In this document: positions 26,115 to 33,435 of the stretch, one piece after another
Numbering within the stretch: the stretch's first letter is position 1
How the letters are laid out: the number at the start of each line of letters is the position of its first letter
Made by a program: the position numbers and the translations under genes
The notes under the pieces: model-generated
The model's input: the letters and a program-made list of their open reading frames with translations, nothing else
Databases searched by the model: none
What the model was told of the DNA's origin: nothing
From: UBA11957 sp963603285
GTDB taxonomy: Bacteria; Bacillota; Clostridia; Lachnospirales; Lachnospiraceae
Length of the DNA: 64,000 nt
Direction: 5' to 3'
NCBI GenBank assembly: GCA_963603285.1
Contig: CAVCMG010000011.1
Coordinates: forward strand, 23,357-87,356

Positions 26115-26762
26115 ATGAGTCTTCATATTTATTCTGTTACAGATCCGGAGTTTGCACCGTATGGCCGTGTGGTAGACGGTTACGATTACACAGAGCTTCT
26201 GGCTACACTGGAAAAGGTATCTCCGTGTCCGGAGGATGCCGTTATCTATGTACCGGGAAACGAGGAGCTGGAAGCGCTGGCTGTTAAGACAGATCTGGAA
26301 AACAACTGCTACGGCGGCATGCCGATCCAGATCGGATACTGCAACGGTACCAATACAAAGCTGAACTGTCTGGAATATCACAGAGACAGCGAGATCAACG
26401 TACCGGCCGGTCATGATGCGATCCTTCTGGTGGCCAGAAAGGACGATATTGTAGACGGTAAGCTGGACACAGCTAAGGTGAAAGCCTTCAAATGTCCGGC
26501 TGGCACAGCGGTAGAGGTGTATGCGACGACTCTGCATTATGCACCGTGTAGCGCCAAGAAGGGTGAAGGCTTCCGTGTGATCATTGTACTGCCGAAGGGA
26601 ACCAACACCGAGATGCCGAAATTTGAGGTAAAGAACGTTGAGGACGGCTGGATGACCGCCAGAAACAAATGGCTGCTGGCGCATGCCGAGTCCTCCGAAG
26701 CTGCAGATGGCGCCTATGTCGGTCTGACCGGAGAGAATATTGATATCGCTGACTTAATTTAA
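26115..26762 (+). CDS. DUF4867 family protein
   Basis: 215 residues, cytoplasmic, with a cupin-like pattern (YHRDSEINVPAGHDAILLVA, then FKCPAGTAVEVYATTLHYAP). I assign it to DUF4867, a Firmicutes family of unknown function; the layout recalls ureidoglycolate-lyase-like cupins and may bind a sugar-like ligand (inference). GGGAGGG lies before the ATG. It has its own strong promoter and no obvious partner gene. Confidence 0.78.
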   Translation: MSLHIYSVTDPEFAPYGRVVDGYDYTELLATLEKVSPCPEDAVIYVPGNEELEALAVKTDLENNCYGGMPIQIGYCNGTNTKLNCLEYHRDSEINVPAGHDAILLVARKDDIVDGKLDTAKVKAFKCPAGTAVEVYATTLHYAPCSAKKGEGFRVIIVLPKGTNTEMPKFEVKNVEDGWMTARNKWLLAHAESSEAADGAYVGLTGENIDIADLI

Positions 26763-26825
26763 TCTGTAAATCTTCATAAATAAGCTTACGAGAGCGGACA
26801 AACGTGTTAGAATGTAACTGATATG

Positions 26826-26856
26826 TGCACAAAAGCGTTTCGACTGTTTTTGTGCA
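26826..26856. promoter_or_regulatory. inverted repeat TGCACAAAA/TTTTGTGCA before the tauE operon
   Basis: Perfect 9-bp arms 26826-26834 and 26848-26856 lie between a candidate -10 (TAGAAT, 26808-26813) and the ribosome binding site. The left arm, extended as TGCACAAAAGCGT, resembles the repeats before the GH3 gene (30278, 30331, 30351). Confidence 0.5.
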
Positions 26857-26885
26857 TGGCACAGACAGCAGGAGGAAAGACAACA

Positions 26886-27647
26886 ATGAGTGCATATGTG
26901 TTACAGTTTCTGATCGTTTGTCCGCTTGTATTTTTAGCGGGTTTTATCGATGCGATTGCCGGTGGCGGCGGACTGATCTCACTTCCGGCTTATATGATCA
27001 CCGGACTGCCGGTACATAATGCAATCGCTACGAATAAAATGAGTTCTTCCATGGGAACGGCAATAGCTACGCTGAAATACGCGAAAAGCGGTTTTATCCA
27101 GTGGAAAAGAGCGGTATTGTGTACGGTTGCAGCGATTCTGGGCTCAACAACCGGAGCGAGACTGGCGCTTCTGGTGGATGATTTTTATTTCCGGATCTTT
27201 CTTCTGATCGTACTGCCGCTGACAGCGGCGTATATATTTTTTGGCAAGCCGTTTATCGGGGAAAAGGCACCGCTCGGTGAGGTGAAGACCATGCTTTTAT
27301 CCATGGGGATCGCACTGGGGATTGGCGTGTACGATGGCTTTTACGGCCCGGGAACGGGAACCTTTCTGCTGCTTTTACTGACAGGACTGGCGCATATGCA
27401 GCTGCAGGAGGCCAACGGCATTACGAAAGTCATCAATCTGACAACGAATGTTTCCGCACTGACGGTTTTTCTGTTAAATGGAAAAGTATTGCTTCCGCTT
27501 GGCATCACGGCCGGAGCGTTCAGTATTGCCGGAAATTATCTCGGAGCAAAGCATTTTGAAAAGGGCGGGGCTTCTTCCGTCCGCCCGGTGATGCTCGTCG
27601 TGCTGGCTATCTTTTTTGTTAAGGTGCTGACAGAGATGGTGCAGTAG
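26886..27647 (+). CDS. TauE/SafE family (sulfite exporter-like) membrane protein
   Basis: 253-residue integral membrane protein, about eight hydrophobic segments. The two halves carry the family repeats FIDAIAGGGGLISLPAY (about 18-34) and YDGFYGPGTGTFLLLLL (about 148-164). Members export or import small anions such as sulfite, sulfoacetate or organic acids; the substrate is unknown. GGAGGA precedes the ATG at 26886; a frame opening at 26823 is not used. First gene of a run that continues with a NUDIX enzyme and a two-component system. Confidence 0.88.
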   Translation: MSAYVLQFLIVCPLVFLAGFIDAIAGGGGLISLPAYMITGLPVHNAIATNKMSSSMGTAIATLKYAKSGFIQWKRAVLCTVAAILGSTTGARLALLVDDFYFRIFLLIVLPLTAAYIFFGKPFIGEKAPLGEVKTMLLSMGIALGIGVYDGFYGPGTGTFLLLLLTGLAHMQLQEANGITKVINLTTNVSALTVFLLNGKVLLPLGITAGAFSIAGNYLGAKHFEKGGASSVRPVMLVVLAIFFVKVLTEMVQ

Positions 27648-27686
27648 TGAAAGATGAGAAAATATAGTAAGATGAGGATTAAAAAA

Positions 27687-28190
27687 ATGAGAACAGACAT
27701 GAGCACTCTTTGCTACATCGAGCAGGATCACAAATATCTGATGCTGCACCGGGTAGTAAAGAAAAATGATGTAAACAAGGATAAATGGATCGGTGTCGGC
27801 GGCCATTTTGAAGCGGACGAAAGCCCTGAGGAATGTCTTCTGAGAGAAGTCTGGGAAGAGACGGGGTATACCCTGACGAATTACAGATTCCGTGCGATCA
27901 TAACCTTTATATCCGGAGACGGTGTGACGGAATATATGCATCTGTTCACGGCGGACGGGTTTACCGGAGAGCCGATCGCCTGTAATGAAGGCGTGCTGGA
28001 ATGGGTGGATATTGATGATATAGGAAAGCTGAATCTCTGGGAGGGCGACCGGATTTTTTTCCGCCTGCTAAAGGAGAGTCAGGAATTTTTTTCTTTAAAG
28101 CTTGTCTATGACGGCCACAGCCATCTCATATCCGCAGCTCTGAACGGAAAACCGATGCGTTGCGAAAATGGCTGCTGGACAGCTGTGTAA
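27687..28190 (+). CDS. NUDIX hydrolase (8-oxo-dGTP diphosphatase-like)
   Basis: 167 residues. The NUDIX box GGHFEADESPEECLLREVWEETGY (positions about 36-59; the key residues are the first Gly, and the REVWEE helix) is complete. Enzymes of this type hydrolyse nucleoside diphosphate derivatives, often oxidised dGTP. The start at 27687 is chosen because GAGGA lies 8 bases upstream; ATG codons at 27654 and 27672 are in frame. It lies 39 bp after tauE and before the two-component genes. Confidence 0.88.
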   Translation: MRTDMSTLCYIEQDHKYLMLHRVVKKNDVNKDKWIGVGGHFEADESPEECLLREVWEETGYTLTNYRFRAIITFISGDGVTEYMHLFTADGFTGEPIACNEGVLEWVDIDDIGKLNLWEGDRIFFRLLKESQEFFSLKLVYDGHSHLISAALNGKPMRCENGCWTAV

Positions 28191-28229
28191 ATTGTGAAGG
28201 TGTTTTCATAAAACAACGGAGGGAATGAC

Positions 28230-28937
28230 ATGATCAGGATTGCCATTGTCGAAGATGAGGATATGTATGTGCAGCAGTTTACGGGCTATCTGAAGGAATA
28301 TCAGAAAACCTGTGAAGAAGAGCTGAATGTCACGATATACCGTGACGGGGACGGTATTGTGGAAAATTATAAGGCGCAGTTCGATATTATTCTGATGGAT
28401 ATCCAGATGCGGTTTATGGACGGGATGTCTGCGGCGGAGGAGATCCGCAGGGTGGATTCCGAAGTGGTGATTATGTTCATCACCAATATGACCCAGTATG
28501 CGATCCGGGGCTACGAGGTGGATGCACTGGATTATATTTTAAAACCGGTATCGTATTTTGCCTTTACCCAGAAGCTGGGGCGGGCGATCGCCAGAATCCG
28601 GCGGAGAGAGAGTTTACAGATCACGGTTCCGGTAAGGGGCGGTATGGTGCGGCTGAAGATATCGGATATCTATTATGTAGAGAGCGTTGGACATAATCTA
28701 ATCTACCACAGTGCGTCCGGCGCTCACGTGTCTCCGGGAACGATGAAAGCGGCAGAGGAAAAACTGTCCGGCACAGGATTTTCCCGGGCGAATAAGTGCT
28801 ATCTGATCAACATGGAACATGTCGACGGGATTCAGGATAAGTGTGCGATGGTGCGCGGAGAGGCTTTGCAGATCAGCCGTCCCCGTCTTAATGCCTTTAT
28901 GCAGGATCTTACAAAATACTGGGGTGAGAAAACATGA
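28230..28937 (+). CDS. LytTR-family response regulator
   Basis: 235 residues: receiver domain (about 1-120, acidic patch VEDED near residue 6, phospho-acceptor Asp in ILMDIQM near 56) and a LytTR DNA-binding domain (about 135-232; VRGGMVRLKISDIYYVESVGHN is its start). LytTR regulators bind pairs of short direct repeats spaced by about two helical turns, such as the pair seen before the GH3 gene downstream. It overlaps the kinase gene by 4 bp. Confidence 0.93.
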   Translation: MIRIAIVEDEDMYVQQFTGYLKEYQKTCEEELNVTIYRDGDGIVENYKAQFDIILMDIQMRFMDGMSAAEEIRRVDSEVVIMFITNMTQYAIRGYEVDALDYILKPVSYFAFTQKLGRAIARIRRRESLQITVPVRGGMVRLKISDIYYVESVGHNLIYHSASGAHVSPGTMKAAEEKLSGTGFSRANKCYLINMEHVDGIQDKCAMVRGEALQISRPRLNAFMQDLTKYWGEKT

Positions 28938-30262
28938 CAGAGATACAGATGCAGATGTTTATGCCGGATATTCCCAGGCTGTTTACTGCACTGGCGGAAT
29001 GGCTGGCCTGTATTATGTGCATCCGGGAATTAAAGCCCCGGATCACAGGATGGAAACGCTGGGGCGTATGTGCGGCGGTACTGCTGTTACAGTCGGGATT
29101 TTTAGTGGTCACGGGTGGGCAGGAGGATATTTTATGGATCCTCTGCATGATGGTGGCAGTCGTTTTTATGTACGGCTTTCTCTATGTCTGCTGTGATGCA
29201 TCGGCAAAGGATGTCGGGTATATGTGTGCCCGGGCGTTTGTGGTGGCGGAGCTTGCTGCTTCGCTGGAATGGCAGATCGACTGTTATGGCTACTATATGT
29301 ACAATTGGGTGGCTCCTGCATGCCGTGTACTGTGTCTGGTGATCATCTATGGTGTTGTATATTCACTGGCGGGGCTGGTATTTCAGCGTATAGCGAAGCC
29401 GGAAAGCGAGCTGTATGTTACAAATAAGGAGCTGTTTCCCTATATAACGATCGCTCTGGCTGTTTTCATGATCAGTAATATGGGTTTTGTTTTCCAGAAT
29501 ACGCCGTTCAGCGGGCCATATATGCTGCAGATCTGTACGGTCCGTACGCTGATTGATTTCGGAGGTGTGGCGATCATGTATGCCTACCATGTGCAGAGGA
29601 TGGATCTTCGGGTGCGGCATGAGCTGGAAAGTGTCCAGTCGATCCTGAATAACCAGTATATCCAGTACCAGCAGTCCCAGGAGGCCATGGATATCATCAA
29701 TTACAAATACCATGATCTCAAGCACCATATCATTGCCCTGCGTGCAGAGGAGAATGATGAAAAACGGGCGGCGTATCTTGACCGGATGGAAGAAGAGATC
29801 AAAACGTATGAGGCACAGAACAAGACGGGAAACAAGGTGCTCGATACACTGCTGACCTCAAAAAATATGTTCTGCATGAAACAGCAGATTTCCATGACGA
29901 GCGTGGTGGACGGTACGCTGTTTGATTTTATGGATGTTATGGATATCTGTTCAATCTTTGGCAATGCTCTTGATAACGCAATCGAATGTGAGAAACAGAT
30001 TGCCGATCCGGAAAAACGTCTGATCCATGTGTCGGCTTTTGCACAGAAGAATTTTCTGATCATCCGGTTTGAAAATTATTGTGAGAAAGAACTGCAGTTT
30101 GATATGGAATTGCCGGTGACGACAAAGGATGATGGACATTTTCACGGCTACGGTCTGAAGAGTCTGCGGTATACGGTGCGCAAATACGGCGGTGAGGTAG
30201 ATATTGACCTGCAGGATAACTGGTTTGTGTTGAAGATTCTGATTCCTATGAAAATGATATAG
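28934..30262 (+). CDS. AgrC-like sensor histidine kinase (GHKL)
   Basis: 442 residues with about six N-terminal membrane helices (up to about 205), a coiled region and a kinase core: phospho-acceptor His in KYHDLKHHI (about 260), N-box GNALDNAIEC (about 344) and glycine box GYGLKSLRY (about 398). This is the AgrC/ComD topology that senses peptides or small molecules in the membrane. It pairs with the LytTR regulator it overlaps. Downstream of it a terminator and then GH3 genes. Confidence 0.92.
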   Translation: MTEIQMQMFMPDIPRLFTALAEWLACIMCIRELKPRITGWKRWGVCAAVLLLQSGFLVVTGGQEDILWILCMMVAVVFMYGFLYVCCDASAKDVGYMCARAFVVAELAASLEWQIDCYGYYMYNWVAPACRVLCLVIIYGVVYSLAGLVFQRIAKPESELYVTNKELFPYITIALAVFMISNMGFVFQNTPFSGPYMLQICTVRTLIDFGGVAIMYAYHVQRMDLRVRHELESVQSILNNQYIQYQQSQEAMDIINYKYHDLKHHIIALRAEENDEKRAAYLDRMEEEIKTYEAQNKTGNKVLDTLLTSKNMFCMKQQISMTSVVDGTLFDFMDVMDICSIFGNALDNAIECEKQIADPEKRLIHVSAFAQKNFLIIRFENYCEKELQFDMELPVTTKDDGHFHGYGLKSLRYTVRKYGGEVDIDLQDNWFVLKILIPMKMI

Positions 30263-30330
30263 AACGACTTGGCATTCTGCACAAAAACGGTACTTAAAAT
30301 TTGAATAAGTTTCACAATGCAGAAACAACT

Positions 30331-30368
30331 TGTGCAAAAAAACGGCAGTTTGTGCTAAAAAGCGTACA
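30331..30368 (+). promoter_or_regulatory. 20-bp-spaced direct repeats before the GH3 gene, candidate LytTR site
   Basis: TGTGCAAAAAAACGGCA (30331) and TGTGCTAAAAAGCGTACA (30351) are direct repeats exactly 20 bp apart. A third relative, TGCACAAAAACGGTA, lies at 30278. The second repeat ends at the place where a -35 box would be for the TATAAT at 30385-30390, which itself lacks a recognisable -35, as in activator-dependent promoters. Confidence 0.55.
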
Positions 30369-30381
30369 ACGCCGTTTTTTT
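30336..30381 (+). terminator. Rho-independent terminator after the kinase gene
   Basis: Perfect 11-bp stem AAAAAAACGGC (30336-30346) with GCCGTTTTTTT (30371-30381), ending in T7. It overlaps the direct repeats listed above, so both features share the same DNA. Confidence 0.75.
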
Positions 30382-30384
30382 GGT

Positions 30385-30390
30385 TATAAT
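30385..30390 (+). promoter_or_regulatory. -10 box of the GH3 promoter
   Basis: Consensus TATAAT 58 bases before the ATG of the GH3 gene. The position 17 bp upstream reads GCGTAC, a poor -35 box, which suggests the need for an activator. Confidence 0.6.
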
Positions 30391-30448
30391 GCTCGCAGAT
30401 GGCAAAAAGTCATAATAAAAAAGAATCTTTGGAAGGAGAAAAGAGAGA

Positions 30449-33361
30449 ATGTTAGCAATCAACATTGATGACGTTATTAACGTCCTCAACACATGCAAAC
30501 CGTATCTGATCGCTTTGGCTGTTGTGCTTTTAGCAGCAATCATTGTGACAGTTGCCGTTCGTAAGCTGGCTACACCGAAAAAGAAATTTGTCCGCTCCCA
30601 GAGCTGGATCGCATTTCTTCTGGCTGTTGTCGTAATCGTGAATATGATCTGCTTTGGACCGATGTCCACCATGATTTCACTGGCTACAGGCAACGGTACG
30701 ATCACAGAGGAGACATCTGCAGCAGCGACAGAGCTGTGTGAGCAGATTGCAGAAGAGGGTATCGTGCTTCTGCAGAACAATGACAATACACTGCCGATGG
30801 CATCCGGTACAAAGCTGAATGTCTTTGGCTGGTCTTCTACCAATCCGGTATATGGCGGTACAGGTTCCGGAAGCCTTTCCGATGCCTACCCGACCGTATC
30901 CCTGCTGGAAGGTCTTGAGAACGCAGGATTCGAGGTCAACCAGGATCTGGTAAACTTCTACACAAGCTTTCGTGAGTCCCGCCCGACCGTTGGTATGTGG
31001 GGACAGGACTGGACAATCCCAGAGCCGACGGTGGAGGATTATGACAATGCCGGCATCTTTGAATCTGCAAAAGAGTATTCTGATACAGCTGTTGTCGTGC
31101 TGGCCCGTTCCGGTGGTGAGGGTGCAGATCTTCCGACAAGCCTTGATCCGGATGCAGAGGATACATTCAAGGATGGCGGTACCTTTGGTTCTTCCGGTCT
31201 TCGTTATAGTGACCAGAAGGATGATCTGGATGCTTCCAAGAGCTATCTGGAGCTGACAAACAGAGAGAAAGCTATGCTGGACCGTGTGACAGCTGATTAT
31301 GACAATGTGGTTCTGGTTGTAAATGCAGCCAACACTATGCAGCTCGACTTTGTAGAGGAGTACAGCCAGATCAAGAGTGTTGTATGGTGTCCGGGTACAG
31401 GCCAGTCCGGTTTCAACGCACTGGGCAAGATCTTAAACGGTGAGGTAAATCCGTCTGCAAAGACCAGCGATACCTTCGTCAGAGATCTGACAAAGACTCC
31501 GACATATAATAACTTTGGAAGCTTCTCCTATGACAATATGGATGAGTTCGCTGTAGACGGCGTAAACCCGACATTTGTTAATTACACAGACGGTATCTAT
31601 GTAGGCTACCGTTTTTATGAGACGGCTGCAACAGAAGGCCTGATCAACTACGATGAGCTGGTACAGTACCCGTTTGGTTATGGTTTAAGCTACACCACTT
31701 TCGAGCAGAAGATGGGTGACCTGCAGGTAAATGACGGCCAGATTTCCGTAGATGTGACCATCACAAATACAGGTAATGTAGCCGGTAAGGATGTTGCAGA
31801 GGTTTATTACAACCCGCCGTATACCAATGGTAGTATCGAAAAAGCATCTGCAAATCTGATCGGCTTTGCAAAGACACAGATGCTTCAGCCGGGCGAGAGC
31901 GAGACTGTCACAGTTTCTTTCAACGCCGAGGATATGGCATCCTATGATTATCAGAATGCAAAAGCATATGTACTGGAGAGCGGAAGCTACGAGATCTCTC
32001 TTCGTACAGATTCCCACACCGTAGTGGATACAAAGACATATGACGTAGCAGAGACCATCACCTACAGCGGTGACAACGCACGTTCCACAGATGCGGCAAC
32101 TGCAGAAAACAAGCTGGATGATGCCAACGGCGGACTGACCTACCTGTCCCGTGCAGACGGCTTCGCAAACTATGAGGAAGCCACAAAGGCACCGACAAAT
32201 TTCACTATGTCTGATGAGAACAAACAGGCATTTAAGAACAACAGCAACTACAATCCGGAAGATTACAATGATGCTTCCGATGAAATGCCGACTACAGGCG
32301 CTTCTAACGGCCTGACACTGGCAGACCTTCGTGGAAAAGACTACGATGACCCGCAGTGGGACAGCCTGCTGGATCAGTTGACCGTATCTGATATGGATAC
32401 CATGATCGCGCTGGGTGGTTACCAGACAGCGGCGGCAGCAAGCGTAGGCAAGGTTATGACCGTTGACTGCGACGGCCCGGCTTCCATCAACAATAACTTT
32501 ACCGGTACAGGTTCCATCGGCTTCCCGGCCGGCGTTATGATCGCAAACACATGGAATGTGGATATCGCTGACCAGTTTGGTGAAAGCATCGGTAAGATGG
32601 CTGATGAGATGGGTGTATCCGGATGGTATGCACCGGCTATGAATATCCACAGAAGCGCTTTCGCAGGACGTAACTTCGAGTACTATTCCGAAGATCCATA
32701 CCTCTCCGGTGCGATCGCATCCAATGCGGTGATCGGTGCTGCGAAACAGGGTGTATACGCTTATATCAAGCATTTTGCCATGAACGATCAGGAGACGAAC
32801 CGTACCAATCAGCTGTGTACATGGTTCAACGAGCAGTCTGCCCGTGAGATCTATCTGAAACCGTTTGAGATGTGTGTAAAGAACGGCGGAGCAAAAGCTG
32901 TTATGACGGCCTTTAATTTCTACGGTATCACACCGGCAGAAGCAAGCTCTGAGGTGCTCAACGGTATCCTTCGTGACGAGTGGGGCTTCAAGGGATTTGC
33001 CCTGACAGACTACTACGGCGTATATGGTTATCAGGATGCAGACCGTATGATCAGAAATGGTAACGACTGTATGCTGGTTTCCTATGATACCGAGACAAAC
33101 CATCTGACAGATACCACAAGCGCTACATCCATCAAGGCTATGCGCCAGGCCTGCAAGAACATCATGTACGTTTCTGTAAACAGCCGTGCATATGATGAAG
33201 CAAACATGCAGACCGGTCTGATGACATGGCAGATCGCAGCAATCGTGATCGATGTGATCTGTGCAGCTGTTCTCATCATTCTTGAGCTGGCAGCTGTAAA
33301 GAAACTGAAAAAAAGAAAAGCTGCGGCAGCTGCAGAAACTACAGAAACTGCCGAAGCATAA
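30449..33361 (+). CDS. membrane-anchored GH3 beta-glycosidase with permuted domains
   Basis: 970 residues. Two N-terminal membrane helices (about 19-38 and 52-72) and one near the C-terminus (about 930-952) would anchor the enzyme with the catalytic part outside. The domain order is reversed: the GH3 C-terminal sandwich comes first (EEGIVLLQNNDNTLP, about 107; PFGYGLSYTTFE, about 410), then a fibronectin-III-like domain (to about 535), then the catalytic barrel (about 625-905) with FAGRNFEYYSEDPY, KHFAMNDQETNR and nucleophile Asp in FALTDYYG (about 852). Butyrivibrio and Ruminococcus albus GH3 enzymes are known with this order. GGAGAAAAGAGAGA precedes the ATG. Confidence 0.92.
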   Translation: MLAINIDDVINVLNTCKPYLIALAVVLLAAIIVTVAVRKLATPKKKFVRSQSWIAFLLAVVVIVNMICFGPMSTMISLATGNGTITEETSAAATELCEQIAEEGIVLLQNNDNTLPMASGTKLNVFGWSSTNPVYGGTGSGSLSDAYPTVSLLEGLENAGFEVNQDLVNFYTSFRESRPTVGMWGQDWTIPEPTVEDYDNAGIFESAKEYSDTAVVVLARSGGEGADLPTSLDPDAEDTFKDGGTFGSSGLRYSDQKDDLDASKSYLELTNREKAMLDRVTADYDNVVLVVNAANTMQLDFVEEYSQIKSVVWCPGTGQSGFNALGKILNGEVNPSAKTSDTFVRDLTKTPTYNNFGSFSYDNMDEFAVDGVNPTFVNYTDGIYVGYRFYETAATEGLINYDELVQYPFGYGLSYTTFEQKMGDLQVNDGQISVDVTITNTGNVAGKDVAEVYYNPPYTNGSIEKASANLIGFAKTQMLQPGESETVTVSFNAEDMASYDYQNAKAYVLESGSYEISLRTDSHTVVDTKTYDVAETITYSGDNARSTDAATAENKLDDANGGLTYLSRADGFANYEEATKAPTNFTMSDENKQAFKNNSNYNPEDYNDASDEMPTTGASNGLTLADLRGKDYDDPQWDSLLDQLTVSDMDTMIALGGYQTAAAASVGKVMTVDCDGPASINNNFTGTGSIGFPAGVMIANTWNVDIADQFGESIGKMADEMGVSGWYAPAMNIHRSAFAGRNFEYYSEDPYLSGAIASNAVIGAAKQGVYAYIKHFAMNDQETNRTNQLCTWFNEQSAREIYLKPFEMCVKNGGAKAVMTAFNFYGITPAEASSEVLNGILRDEWGFKGFALTDYYGVYGYQDADRMIRNGNDCMLVSYDTETNHLTDTTSATSIKAMRQACKNIMYVSVNSRAYDEANMQTGLMTWQIAAIVIDVICAAVLIILELAAVKKLKKRKAAAAAETTETAEA

Positions 33362-33383
33362 TCACAGGTAATAACAAATGAGA

Positions 33384-33417
33384 TGGAATCGGGTCTGTGG
33401 ACCCGGTTCCTCTTTCT
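33384..33417 (+). other. hairpin between the two GH3 genes
   Basis: GGAATCGGGTC and GACCCGGTTCC pair over 11 bp with one wobble and a short loop; the following CTCTTTCT is only mildly T-rich. It may cause partial termination or mark an mRNA processing end between the two genes. Confidence 0.5.
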
Positions 33418-33435
33418 AAAAAGCAGGAGAATGTA

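Noticed and set aside
31685..33103. 472-codon open frame on the minus strand
   Set aside because: Antisense to the GH3 catalytic domain; rich in Cys, Val and Ile with no recognisable family.
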